Made by a program: the position numbers and the translations under genes. From NCBI RefSeq assembly GCF_002198095.1, contig NZ_NHMK01000018.1, positions 1-57,264 on the forward strand: a stretch of DNA of 57,264 nt. Reading direction: 5' to 3'. The notes under the pieces were generated by a model, which searched no databases, had not been told where the DNA came from, and saw only the letters and a list, made by a program, of their open reading frames with translations. This document shows, one piece after another, positions 1-15,873 of this stretch. Position 1 is the first letter of the stretch, and every line of letters starts with the position of its first letter. The DNA is from Deinococcus indicus. Lineage in GTDB: Bacteria > Deinococcota > Deinococci > Deinococcales > Deinococcaceae.

Positions 1-525
<525 letters not shown>

Positions 526-819
526 CACCCCGGTCCAGAGACTCGCTTGATCCTCCCCACGCCAGTGGGCACGAGGCATGGGACGTGGGTGGCCCTGCCA
601 TCGGGAATGTGCCTCTGGGACGCCAGGAACATCGCCTCGACGCCTCCCCTCTGCCCGACCTCTTCCCCACTCAGCAGCGCGACAGGGACAGGCAGCCTTG
701 TCCACTTCCTTCTGCCCATTCCCCGCTGCCTCTCTCCCACCGCCTCCTCCGTATACTGTTCTCTTGGTATATGAACCCGCCCCCCGCTCAACGGGTCGCG
801 GCGGAAGGGAGGCACGTCC

Positions 820-1915
<1,096 letters not shown>

Positions 1916-1919
1916 TCCG

Positions 1920-2052
1920 CACTCGGATCAAGTGGGCTACCAAGCCTGCCCGGTCCGAGCGAAGCGAGAGAGGGAGAAACGGGGTCCGGACGAGGAGCTG
2001 GCAATCCGGTGAAGTTGCGGATTGTCGGCGAAACGAACGGACGTCCGTATGA
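1920..2052 (+). repeat. Dispersed intergenic repeat, copy A
   Basis: About 130 bp beginning 4 nt after the prfB stop, clearly similar to 20081-20210 in the same orientation. Shared blocks include TCCGAGCGAAGCGAG, TCCGGACG and TTGTCGGCGAAAC. Both copies lie directly behind the stop codon of a plus-strand gene. The remaining gap, 2053-2256, shows nothing I can support except the kinase upstream region. Confidence 0.75.
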
Positions 2053-2256
2053 CAGAGCGGCGTGGCCTGATCCGGTCCCGCCGCTTCTGTAGTTCATGCA
2101 ACGTTCAGGGATTTTCTGTGTCAGCCTGGGATCATCGGCGGGGGCTTACCCTGTGGTACCGCCGCCTGCTGTGTCCGGTCTGCCCTGGTCCGGTCTGGTC
2201 CGCGTTCCGCCGCAGCTTTTTTCGCCTTTTCACGCCTTTCCGAGTTGCCCCTACCC

Positions 2257-3231
2257 ATGCCTGATCAGAACACCCTGTCTGCCTACACCCTGCACCGCGT
2301 GATCGGTCGCGGGAACACGTCCCTGGTCCGTCTCGCGACCGATCCGCGCGGTCAGCAGGTCGCCGTGAAGATCCCGCACGCCGAGACGCTGGCCGTGCAG
2401 GACTCGGCGGAACTGTTCGGGAACGAGGTCCGCCTGACCCTCCAGTTCCGGCATCCGCATCTGGTGCAGGGCTTCGGGGGAACTCCGTTCGGACCGCAGG
2501 CCTTCCTGGCGGTGCAGTACTACCCGGACGGCGCGCTGAGCGAGCAGTTGCAGCGGGACGGCACGCCGCTGACCCTGGACGGCGCCCTGCGGATCCTGGC
2601 GGACGTGGCGTCGGCCCTGGCGTACCTGCACCACCTGGGGGCGGTGCATCAGGACGTGAAGGCGCAGAACGTGTATGTCGCCGGGGGCCGCGCCGCGCTG
2701 GGCGACCTGGGGAACACGTACTTCCTGGCGCAGGGCGGGAAGGTCAGCGGCAGCCCGTACTACATGGCGCCCGAGATCTATCACGGTGAGAGCAGCAGTT
2801 CCGCCAGCGACGTGTACAGCCTGGGCATCCTGGCGTACGAGCTGCTGAGCGGCGAGCGGCCCTACCACGGTCACACGTACGAGGAGCTGATGGTGGCGCA
2901 CCTGACACGCTTCCCGCCGCCCCTGGCGCACCTGAATCCGCAGGTGCCGCGCAACGTGGCGCGGCTGGCCGAGCTGGCGCTCGCCAAACGCACGGGCGAG
3001 CGTCCGACGGCCGACGCGCTGCGCCGCGCCCTGCTGACCGCGCTGGGAGAGACGCCCGCCGACGAGGTCTACGAGACGGATGAGAAACCGGCCGAACCGA
3101 CGACCCGGCTGGTGGGCCGTCACGGTCCAGCAGGCCGGGCCGCCGCGCCGGCACCCGCGGCACCAGAACCGGTCAGGGAGGCGCGGGAGGACGGCGGTTC
3201 CCGCTGGAATCCCTTCAGGCGCCGTAAGTAG
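2257..3231 (+). CDS. Serine/threonine protein kinase
   Basis: A 324-residue Hanks-type kinase that should phosphorylate protein Ser/Thr residues. Residues 1-255 form the kinase domain: a glycine-rich loop (GRGNTS), the VAVK ATP-binding lysine near 38, the catalytic loop HQDVKAQN with Asp133, and DLG (150-152) in place of DFG. The PYYMAPEI activation/P+1 segment and the DVYSLGILAYELL helix follow. After the kinase comes an Ala/Pro-rich linker and a basic C-terminus (FRRRK). No membrane helix or sensor domain is present, so it is predicted to be soluble. ATG 2257 was chosen over an in-frame TTG 12 nt upstream. Substrates cannot be inferred from the neighbours. Confidence 0.9.
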   Translation: MPDQNTLSAYTLHRVIGRGNTSLVRLATDPRGQQVAVKIPHAETLAVQDSAELFGNEVRLTLQFRHPHLVQGFGGTPFGPQAFLAVQYYPDGALSEQLQRDGTPLTLDGALRILADVASALAYLHHLGAVHQDVKAQNVYVAGGRAALGDLGNTYFLAQGGKVSGSPYYMAPEIYHGESSSSASDVYSLGILAYELLSGERPYHGHTYEELMVAHLTRFPPPLAHLNPQVPRNVARLAELALAKRTGERPTADALRRALLTALGETPADEVYETDEKPAEPTTRLVGRHGPAGRAAAPAPAAPEPVREAREDGGSRWNPFRRRK

Positions 3232-3285
3232 GTCCGGCAGGTCGGTCCAGGGGCCTCTGTCTGGACGGTTCTGGTACAGGTAGGT

Positions 3286-4242
3286 TCAGGGCAGCGGCCG
3301 GTGCATTTCGAAGCGGCCGGCCTGCTGCGCGAAGCCCAGGCGGCGGTTCACGGCCAGCATGGGCGCGTTCCGGGAGTGGTTGTTGGTGCGCATGGTCGTG
3401 AAGCCCTCGCGCTGCGCCCGTTCGATCACCTGAAGTTTCAGGGGCAGCGCCAGTCCGCGCCCCCGCGCCTGCGGGTGCAGGGCGGTCAGTTCGTTGTACG
3501 CGAACGGCAGGCTGCGGAACCGGATCATGGCGGTGGTGCCCAGCCACTCTCCGTCCGGACCGACGGCCAGCACCAGCCAGTCCGGGCGGGGGTCGTGGTC
3601 CAGGCGCAGGATCTCGCGCACCTGCGTCAGCGGCCAGCGGGGGTGCCCGGCGAGGTCCGGGGTCTCGATCAGGCGGTCGGCCACGAAGTTCAGGTAGCGG
3701 TCCAGGGTGGCTTCATCTGCACTGTTTAAGTCGGTGCCGCTCAGGTCCGTGAAGGTGGCGCCCTGCGCCTGGGCCGCCTGCCGCTGCGGCTCGAAAGCGG
3801 CCGGGTCGAAGCGGGTCAGGTCGAGCTGCGAGGCGAAGCGGTGGGCGTGCACGGTGAACCCCCGGCGCGCGGCCCAGTCCCGGTCGGCGGGGTCCGGGTC
3901 GGGCACGTCGGTGTGCAGTCCGCGCGCTCCGGCGTGGCGCGCGGCCGTCAGCAGGTCCTGCCACAGCGCGCTGCCGTGGCCCTGCCCGCGGGCGTGCGGG
4001 TGGACCATCAGCTGCGCGTGCAGGAAGCCGGGTGGAGAGAAGGCCCAGGTCTGAAGCTGCGTGCCCCCCAGGACCTCACCGTCGGCAGCGACCAGCAGGC
4101 GGCGGCGCAGCAGGTCGGCGGGTGGGCGGCGGGCGTCGGCGGCGAGCAGGTCCTCGCCGCTGCCGGCGCGGCCGAGTGCCGCGAGTTGCAGGGCGGCGAA
4201 GGCGTCCGCGTCGGCGGGGGTGAAAGGGCGCAGGTCCGTCAT
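3286..4242 (-). CDS. Tandem GNAT-family N-acetyltransferase
   Basis: A 318-residue protein with two GNAT-like halves. The first has the acetyl-CoA-binding pattern VHPHARGQGHGSALW (around 100). The second has LHPQARGRGLALPLK followed by TNNHSRNAPMLAVNRRLGF, a typical GNAT C-terminal signature. It probably transfers an acetyl group from acetyl-CoA to a small molecule or amine, but the substrate is unknown. Its ATG overlaps the stop of the upstream DinB-like gene (ATGA, 4239-4242), so the two are translationally coupled. I infer a detoxification-type pair from family habits only. Confidence 0.88.
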   Translation of the reverse strand: MTDLRPFTPADADAFAALQLAALGRAGSGEDLLAADARRPPADLLRRRLLVAADGEVLGGTQLQTWAFSPPGFLHAQLMVHPHARGQGHGSALWQDLLTAARHAGARGLHTDVPDPDPADRDWAARRGFTVHAHRFASQLDLTRFDPAAFEPQRQAAQAQGATFTDLSGTDLNSADEATLDRYLNFVADRLIETPDLAGHPRWPLTQVREILRLDHDPRPDWLVLAVGPDGEWLGTTAMIRFRSLPFAYNELTALHPQARGRGLALPLKLQVIERAQREGFTTMRTNNHSRNAPMLAVNRRLGFAQQAGRFEMHRPLP

Positions 4243-4730
4243 GCCAGCGCCTTCACGAGTTGCCGGATGGCGCCCAGGTGGTAGGCGACGTGCGACACGG
4301 CCCCGCTCAGGCCGCCCGTGGCGTCCCCAGTCACTGGCTGGTCGCGCTGAGTGTCCACAAAGGCCACCAGCCCCGCGTAGGCGGCCCGGACGCGGGCGCG
4401 CAGGGCGTCCCATTCCGCTGGCGTGACCTGCGCGGGCTGGAAACTGCCCTGCCAGTCGAAGGGGCCTCGTTCGCCCTGCTGCCAGCGCACCACGACTTCC
4501 ATGTGAAACGCCGTGTGCCGCGCCTGCCCGGCCACGGTCGCGCCGTGAAGGTCGCGGCTGGCCTGTTCGGCGCTCAGGACGTCCAGGGTCGCCAGCAGGC
4601 CGTGGTTCCCGGTGCCGTCGGCGTTCGTGCCGTCCAGAAAGGCGGTGCCCTGTCCGGGCCGACCGCCTTCCACGGCCTCGCGCAGGATGTCGAGGATGCC
4701 GTCCAGGGCGTGCTGGGGAGAGTCCGTCAT
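4239..4730 (-). CDS. DinB-like four-helix-bundle protein
   Basis: A 163-residue protein resembling the DinB/YfiT superfamily. Members are metal-binding four-helix bundles, often thiol-dependent transferases (bacillithiol in low-GC Gram-positives). Candidate metal-ligand histidines appear in ARHTAFHME and near the C-terminus in SHVAYHLGAIRQLV. The overlap with the downstream acetyltransferase indicates a two-gene operon. The exact reaction is unknown. A YpdA-like gene elsewhere in the window makes bacillithiol use plausible but does not prove it. Confidence 0.7.
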   Translation of the reverse strand: MTDSPQHALDGILDILREAVEGGRPGQGTAFLDGTNADGTGNHGLLATLDVLSAEQASRDLHGATVAGQARHTAFHMEVVVRWQQGERGPFDWQGSFQPAQVTPAEWDALRARVRAAYAGLVAFVDTQRDQPVTGDATGGLSGAVSHVAYHLGAIRQLVKALA

Positions 4731-4885
4731 GCCCTTCAGCGTAGCGGCTGGCCCCTGCCGGGGGATGCGCCAGCTGACCTCTGGAAACCCTGCGCGGACT
4801 CTGGTAATGTGGTGAGTTGCGCTGCCCGGCGAGGCCTGACCCTGTCAGGAACCCCCGCCTGCGAGCGGCGACAAGGAGGTGAATT

Positions 4886-5194
<309 letters not shown>

Positions 5195-5199
5195 TCTTT

Positions 5200-5216
5200 T
5201 TACGCTCTTGACGTAA
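5200..5216 (+). promoter_or_regulatory. RDRM-like palindrome upstream of ssb
   Basis: The 17-mer TTACGCTCTTGACGTAA carries a perfect TTACG/CGTAA inverted repeat, and the symmetry extends to TTTTACG/CGTAAAA. It matches the published Deinococcus radiation/desiccation response motif form TTATGTCATTGACATAA at 12 of 17 positions, including the TTGAC core. RDRMs are the binding sites of the DdrO repressor, which is cleaved by the PprI (IrrE) protease after damage. The site overlaps a -35 element, as expected for repression. The motif match is seen in the sequence; DdrO control is inferred. Confidence 0.8.
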
Positions 5217-5237
5217 AAGATCCCGGCCTGTTACAGT
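5208..5237 (+). promoter_or_regulatory. ssb promoter
   Basis: TTGACG (5208-5213) and TACAGT (5232-5237), spacing 18 nt, between rpsF and ssb. The -35 hexamer lies inside the right half of the RDRM-like palindrome. This would give damage-inducible transcription of ssb and the downstream ribosomal genes, separate from rpsF. Confidence 0.65.
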
Positions 5238-5343
5238 ACGGTCACCCGCAAGGGTCAACCCGCCAGCAACCCACCAAGCCCCCAGTACGAATCCCCGGGA
5301 CCGACCGTCCCAGGATTCAGCCAGCAACAAAGGAGACCCAGTC

Positions 5344-6234
<891 letters not shown>

Positions 6235-6293
6235 CCCCCACCCCGCAAGGGACCTTTTCCGGGGCGTAGGAACGCAGATTTAAGGACACCAAC

Positions 6294-6569
6294 ATGACCC
6301 AATCCAGCAACGCCGAGCGCAAACCGCGCGGCAAGGGACCCAAGCGTCCCCGCAAGCCGAAGGTCGATCCGTTCTCCATCGGAGAACTGGAAATCACCGA
6401 TTACAAAGACGTGAAGATGCTGCGCCGTTTCGTCAGTGACACGGGCAAGATCCTCCCTCGCCGCCGCACGGGCCTCTCGGCCAAGCACCAGCGCCGCATT
6501 GCGCAGACGATCAAGATCGCCCGCCAGCTGGCCCTGCTGCCCTACACCGAGAAGCTCGTCCGGAAATAA
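6294..6569 (+). CDS. rpsR: 30S ribosomal protein S18
   Basis: A 91-residue S18, the binding partner of S6. Recognised by [36 protein letters not shown] and a basic C-terminus. The N-terminal extension is rich in Lys/Arg ([14 protein letters not shown]). It lies 59 nt after ssb and 11 nt before rplI, presumably in one transcript. Confidence 0.97.
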   Translation: MTQSSNAERKPRGKGPKRPRKPKVDPFSIGELEITDYKDVKMLRRFVSDTGKILPRRRTGLSAKHQRRIAQTIKIARQLALLPYTEKLVRK

Positions 6570-6580
6570 GGAGAATACAC

Positions 6581-7019
<439 letters not shown>

Positions 7020-7021
<2 letters not shown>

Positions 7022-7066
7022 TCACACCCCGTGTGATTGGCCCCCGCCTTCCCGGCGGGGGTTTTT
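7020..7066 (+). terminator. Terminator after rplI
   Basis: There are two stem-loops in a row. AATCACAC/GTGTGATT (7020-7038) starts in the stop codon. CCCCCGCC/GGCGGGGG (7041-7061) follows and is itself followed by TTTTT (7062-7066), a classic intrinsic terminator. Confidence 0.9.
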
Positions 7067-7145
7067 CATGCGGCCACGCGCCGCCGCCTCCCTGGGCGCG
7101 CCCCCCCCTCCCCCGCTGGGTGGGCTTTGGAGCTACACTGCGGGC

Positions 7146-7175
7146 CGAACGTCCCCACTGGTGGCGTTCGTTTTT
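7146..7175 (+). terminator. Hairpin with T-run in the rny leader
   Basis: CGAACG (7146-7151) pairs with CGTTCG (7165-7170) and is followed by TTTTT (7171-7175), 60 nt before the rny start. It could be a second terminator or an attenuator of rny. Just downstream lies a perfect 7-bp palindrome, AGTGGTG/CACCACT (7193-7208), that could bind a protein. Confidence 0.45.
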
Positions 7176-7235
7176 CAACACCAATGTCAGGGAGTGGTGA
7201 CCACCACTTCTCGTAAACCCGAAAAGGAGCTGAAC

Positions 7236-8954
<1,719 letters not shown>

Positions 8955-9006
8955 CGCAGCGCGGCGCGGATCGGGGGGGCGGCTGCGGGCGGGCCGCCCC
9001 CCTCCC

Positions 9007-9142
9007 TATGCACCCACCCCCGTTCACTGCAGGCCAGAAAAGCCGTCCCGGACGGTCTTTTCCGGCCCGCCCGCATGGAATTGACGTACCGCGCATACCG
9101 CGCTATCTTGAAGACATAACCGCCCGAGAGGCGGATTTTTTT
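9007..9142 (+). repeat. Promoter-terminator unit, copy 1
   Basis: Parts in order: ATGCACCCACC (9008); an imperfect hairpin GAAAAGCCGTCC/GGACGG-CTTTTC (9037-9062); GCATGGA; TTGACG (9081-9086); a 17-nt spacer; TATCTT (9104-9109); and, after about 10 nt, an intrinsic terminator CCGCC/GGCGG plus T7 (9120-9142). The predicted transcript is only about 27 nt. The module recurs at 9172-9307 and 44822-44970. Confidence 0.75.
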
Positions 9143-9171
9143 ATTCCGGCCCCCGCACACCACCCTGCGGC

Positions 9172-9307
9172 CATGCACCCACACTCAGGAGTCGCGTTAA
9201 AAAGCGCCCCGCTGGACGCTGTTTTCAGGAACGAATGCATAGATTTGACACCCCGTGCATTCCACGCTATTCTGGTTTTATCACCGTCCGAGAAGGGCGG
9301 ATTTTTT
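9172..9307 (+). repeat. Promoter-terminator unit, copy 2
   Basis: Same order as copy 1: CATGCACCCAC (9172), a weak AAAAAGCG/CGCTGTTTT hairpin, GCATAGA, TTGACA (9245-9250), a 17-nt spacer CCCCGTGCATTCCACGC, TATTCT (9268-9273), and a terminator CCGTCC/GGGCGG plus T6 (9284-9307). It ends 4 nt before the 3' end of the convergent trmK gene. The spacer is conserved between copies, which ordinary promoters do not require. Confidence 0.75.
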
Positions 9308-9310
9308 GTT

Positions 9311-10014
9311 TTACCCCCTGGCCGCAGGGTCCGGTGAGGTGCGGCCTTCCAGCCACGCCAGCGCCGAACGCGCAGTGGCAAGTTCCAGCGCCGCCGGGCG
9401 GCCGGGCGCGGCCAGCGGGGTCAGGCGGGTCACGTCCGCCCACACCTGCTGGTGCAGGAGCGCACTCCCCTCCCGCAGCAGCAGGGGGCCGTAGCGCCGC
9501 GCCGCGTCGCCTGGCAGGCCGTCGTAGGCGGGGTCCGGCCCTTCGGCCCGCTCGAAGCGCAGGACCGGGTAGGTCCAGTACCCGCTGGCCAGCCGCTCGG
9601 CCCGCAGGTGATACCCGGCCCCGCGTGCCCACTCGCGCAGCGGGGCGGGGTTGTCGTTCGGCTGGAGCGTCACGGCGTCCGGGCGCACCTGCCGGGCCGC
9701 GCCGCGTTCCAGGATGCCGCGCATGGTCAGGGCGCCCATGCCGGTCAGGCTGACGCTGGGCACCTCGTCGGGCGCCAGCGGGTCCAGTCCGTCGCCCTGC
9801 CGGACCTCCAGACGGTCGCCCAGGCCCGCGAGCGCCACGTTGCGGCGGGCGTGCGCCAGCGGACCGGGGTTCAGTTCCACGATCACGCCGCGCCCGATGT
9901 GACCGCGCCGCACGAGCGCCAGCGGCAGGGCCGCGTGGTCACTGCCGATGTCCGCGTGCGCCCCTGCGCGGATCAGGGACAGGACCGTCTCCAGGCGGGC
10001 GTCCAGTGGCGCGG

Positions 10015-10018
<4 letters not shown>
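9311..10018 (-). CDS. trmK: tRNA (adenine-N1)-methyltransferase, TrmK-like
   Basis: A 235-residue SAM-dependent methyltransferase of the TrmK family, which methylates A22 of tRNA in bacteria. The SAM-binding motif is ADIGSDHAALPLALV (about 20-35), and LQPNDNPAPLREW matches the family's LQPN signature. The start is GTG 10018, giving the expected N-terminus TAPLDARLETVLSLI. An upstream in-frame extension is low-complexity and overlaps the neighbour. The GTGA overlap with the stop of the membrane-protein gene (10015-10018) indicates coupled translation. Confidence 0.85.
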
Positions 10019-10602
<584 letters not shown>

Positions 10603-10640
10603 GCCGCCCAGCATAGCGGGCCCGCTGGGTCCCTCCACCG

Positions 10641-11210
10641 TCAGGGCAGCAGCGGGGTCAGGGTGTCGCCCTCGCGGATCAGGCCGCCCCGGATCACGCG
10701 GGCGGTCAGGCCCCCGTGGCCGCGCACGGCGTTGTACCCGCCCTCGCCCAGGGTCTCTTCCATGCGCGAGCAGGGGTGGCACTCGCCCGTCCCCTCCAGA
10801 ATCACCTCGCCGATCTGGAAGCGGGCGTCCTTGAGGGCCAGCAGCGGAAGGCCGCTGACCACGATGTTGCGCCGCAGCAGGTCCGGCGTGACCTCCGCCC
10901 GCCCGCACAGCGCCGCGATGACCGGCAGGTGCTCGGCTTGGATGAGCGTCACCTGCCGCCGCCCCGGCCCGCCCGGCACCGGCGGCGCCGCCGGACGCCC
11001 GCCCGCCTCGCCCACCTCGCCGGTCAGGGCCGTCAGGCGCGGGGGGGCCAGTTTGCCGTGGTCGCCGATCAGGCCCACGAGCGGGTGCGCCTCGATCTGC
11101 GCCACCCGCAGCAGCGGGGCGCGGCGGGCGGGCCGCAGCCCGATCCACTCGACCCGCCCCGGCCGGGGGAAGGTGGCGCGCAGTTCATGGATGGTCTTCA
11201 CGCCGGTCAT
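10641..11210 (-). CDS. MOSC domain protein
   Basis: A 189-residue protein with a MOSC-like domain. The conserved cysteine is in GTGECHPCSRMEE (about 140), followed by GRGGLTARV-type residues (VRGHGGLTARVIRGG). MOSC domains carry molybdenum cofactor sulfur or act in molybdenum-dependent reductases. No molybdenum cofactor gene is nearby, so the partner is unknown. The ATG at 11210 lies 170 nt from tyrS, transcribed the other way. Confidence 0.8.
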   Translation of the reverse strand: MTGVKTIHELRATFPRPGRVEWIGLRPARRAPLLRVAQIEAHPLVGLIGDHGKLAPPRLTALTGEVGEAGGRPAAPPVPGGPGRRQVTLIQAEHLPVIAALCGRAEVTPDLLRRNIVVSGLPLLALKDARFQIGEVILEGTGECHPCSRMEETLGEGGYNAVRGHGGLTARVIRGGLIREGDTLTPLLP

Positions 11211-11328
11211 GCTAGAGCGCCGGCCCGCGCGCCTGCTATGCTGGGCGGCGTGAGGCACCTGACCCGACGTGCGTATCTCCCCTGCCGCCAGCGGTAGGAG
11301 GGTCAGTGACAGCCTGAAATCCAACCCC

Positions 11329-11363
11329 GAGCGGCGCACCTGCAAGCAGCAAGTGCGCCGCTC
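11329..11363 (+). promoter_or_regulatory. Leader hairpin upstream of tyrS
   Basis: A perfect 11-bp stem, GAGCGGCGCAC (11329-11339) with GTGCGCCGCTC (11353-11363), has an inner CTGC/GCAG stem and is followed by TCCTTTCAT and the ribosome-binding site. The position suits an attenuator or stability element. I do not see the T-box consensus AGGGTGGNACCGCG, so I do not call a T-box. Confidence 0.5.
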
Positions 11364-11377
11364 CTTTCATGGAGTGA

Positions 11378-12625
<1,248 letters not shown>

Positions 12626-12697
12626 TCCACCCCGGCCCTTCACGGGGCCTTTACGTGGCTCTCAGGGCCGCCGGGACCGCCCCCCGGTCAGGGAAAG

Positions 12698-12823
12698 TTA
12701 TGCACAGGCTGCTGTGGACAACCCCGGCAGCCTGTGGACGGTGTGTGGCAGCCGGAAAACCCCGGCCGTCCCCACAGACTTATCCACAGGGAGGGTGTGG
12801 AAAAACCCCGTCCCTGTGGATAA
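12698..12823. other. Secondary DnaA-box cluster
   Basis: In the gap between the convergent tyrS and pyk genes are TTATGCACA (12698-12706), TGTGGACAA (12713-12721, one mismatch), TTATCCACA (12780-12788) and TGTGGATAA (12815-12823), plus weaker TGTGGA copies. The last two form a perfect 13-bp inverted repeat, TTATCCACAGGGA/TCCCTGTGGATAA. The cluster is 4.3 kb from oriC. It could titrate DnaA, assist origin function, or act as a hairpin terminator. Confidence 0.75.
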
Positions 12824-12890
12824 AAATCCGCCCTCCGCATCACACGCCCCTGACATGAGGCCCCGGACTGTGAACGGACGGAGGCCCGGA

Positions 12891-14318
12891 TTACTCGCGC
12901 AGGCGTTCCACGCGCAGCATGTTGGTCGTGCCGCGCACGCCGAACGGCACGCCGGCCGTGATCACGTAGCGGTCGCCCGGCTCGGCCAGTCCGCTGCGGC
13001 CCAGCTCGTCGTTCGCGATGCGGACCATGTCGTCGGTGTTGCGGGGGTCCTCGCTCAGGACCGGCACGACACCCCAGGAGAGCGCCAGCTGGTTGCGGGT
13101 CGTCTCGTTGGGCGTCAGGGCCAGGATCGCCAGCGGGGGGCGGTTCTTGGCGATGCGGGCCGCCGCGCCGCCGGTGCTCGTGAAGGTCACGATGGCCGGG
13201 GAGTCCAGCTTCTCGCCGATGTTGCACGCGGCGTACGCGATGGAATCCTGCGCGAGTTCCGTGTCGATCACCAGCTGGCGCTGCAGCATCTTGTAGTGCT
13301 CGCTGGCCTCGGCTTCACGGGCGATGGCGTCCATCATGGCGACCGACTCGACCGGGTACAGGCCGGCGGCGGACTCGGCCGACAGCATCACGGCGTCCGT
13401 GCCGTCGTAGATGGCGTTCGCCACGTCGGAGGCCTCGGCGCGGGTGGGGCGCGGCAGGCTGATCATGCTCTCGAGCATCTGCGTGGCCGTGATCACGGGC
13501 TTGCCCGCCTCGCGGCACATGCGGATGATGCGCTTCTGGATGGTCGGCACCTGCTCGGGACGCATCTCGACGCCCAGGTCACCGCGCGCGACCATGATGC
13601 CGTCCACTTCCTTCAGGATGTCCTCGAAGCGGTCCACGGCCTGCGGCTTCTCGATCTTGGCCATCAGCTTGGCGCGGCTGCCGAAGCGGGACATGTAGTG
13701 ACGGGCCAGCAGCAGGTCGTCGCGGGAGCGCACGAAGCTCAGCGCCACCCAGTCCACGCCCAGTTCCGCGCCGAACTCCATGTCCTGCACGTCCTTCTCG
13801 GACAGCGCGGGAACGCTCAGGTCAGCCTCGGGCACGTTGATGCCCTTGTTGTTCTTCAGGACGCCGCCGATCACGACGGTGGTCAGCACGTCGTTGCCGC
13901 GCACGCCCTCGACACGCAGCGACATGTTGCCGTCGTCGAGCAGCAGGGTCATGCCGGGCGTCACGTCGTGGATCAGGGCCTTGTAGGTCGTGCCGACGCG
14001 GGTGGCGTCGCCCTCGACGTCGTCCATGGTGATGGTGAACTTGTCGCCGGGCGCCAGCGTGACGCTACCCTCCGCGAAGCGCGCCACGCGGATCTTGGGA
14101 CCCTGAAGGTCCTGCAGGATGCCGATGGTGACGCCCTTCTTGGCGGCCAGTTCACGGACCATCTGGAGGGTCTGGCGGTGGTCCTCGCGGTCGCCGTGGC
14201 TGAAGTTCATGCGGACGACGTTCAGGCCCGCGTCGATCATGCGGCTCAGCACTTCCGGGCTGCGGCTGGCGGGGCCGACGGTCGCCACGATCTTGGTGGC
14301 GCGGTCAATCTGTTTCAT
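12891..14318 (-). CDS. pyk: Pyruvate kinase
   Basis: A 475-residue glycolytic enzyme that converts phosphoenolpyruvate and ADP to pyruvate and ATP. N-terminal [16 protein letters not shown] and [11 protein letters not shown], the metal/substrate segment [10 protein letters not shown], the signature TATQMLESM and [18 protein letters not shown] are all present. The allosteric C-terminal domain is complete ([18 protein letters not shown]). ATG 14318 follows GGAAAGGATTCC. It lies 68 nt downstream of eno in the same direction, so the last two steps of glycolysis may be co-transcribed. Confidence 0.96.
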   Translation of the reverse strand: MKQIDRATKIVATVGPASRSPEVLSRMIDAGLNVVRMNFSHGDREDHRQTLQMVRELAAKKGVTIGILQDLQGPKIRVARFAEGSVTLAPGDKFTITMDDVEGDATRVGTTYKALIHDVTPGMTLLLDDGNMSLRVEGVRGNDVLTTVVIGGVLKNNKGINVPEADLSVPALSEKDVQDMEFGAELGVDWVALSFVRSRDDLLLARHYMSRFGSRAKLMAKIEKPQAVDRFEDILKEVDGIMVARGDLGVEMRPEQVPTIQKRIIRMCREAGKPVITATQMLESMISLPRPTRAEASDVANAIYDGTDAVMLSAESAAGLYPVESVAMMDAIAREAEASEHYKMLQRQLVIDTELAQDSIAYAACNIGEKLDSPAIVTFTSTGGAAARIAKNRPPLAILALTPNETTRNQLALSWGVVPVLSEDPRNTDDMVRIANDELGRSGLAEPGDRYVITAGVPFGVRGTTNMLRVERLRE

Positions 14319-14340
14319 GTGGAATCCTTTCCAAACACCT

Positions 14341-14379
14341 GAAAGGCCGGGCGGCGAGGACTGGTCCCCACCGCCCGGC
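14341..14379 (-). terminator. Hairpin between eno and pyk
   Basis: The minus-strand stem GCCGGGCGG/CCGCCCGGC (14346-14354 with 14371-14379) is followed by CTTTC. The T-run is weak, so partial read-through from eno into pyk is likely. Confidence 0.5.
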
Positions 14380-14386
14380 GACACCC

Positions 14387-15757
<1,371 letters not shown>

Positions 15758-15873
15758 TCATGGAACGGTACACCCGGTCTAAGTCGAACGGACCACGCTA
15801 GAGACCGGCGCCCCGCAGGCCCGTGACCCCTGGGTGCCCACACGGCCGGTCCGTGCGGGCGCCCACAGGCCCC

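Noticed and set aside
578..819. In-frame N-terminal extension of prfB from an ATG at 578
   Set aside because: It is low-complexity sequence with no ribosome-binding site. The real start is ATG 820 with a frameshift.
7134..7139. Promoter -10 (TACACT) directly before the rny hairpin
   Set aside because: No -35 hexamer lies at the right distance, so I do not call a promoter.
9007..9307. Degenerate tRNA genes between the promoter and terminator units
   Set aside because: The intervals are 10-30 nt, too short for a tRNA, and no acceptor or T-loop sequence is present.
11329..11363. T-box riboswitch for tyrS
   Set aside because: The AGGGTGGNACCGCG antiterminator consensus is not present and the T-run is weak.
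12891..14318. Long plus-strand open frames over pyk, eno and dnaN
   Set aside because: They are mirror frames of GC-rich genes with no motif or start signal.
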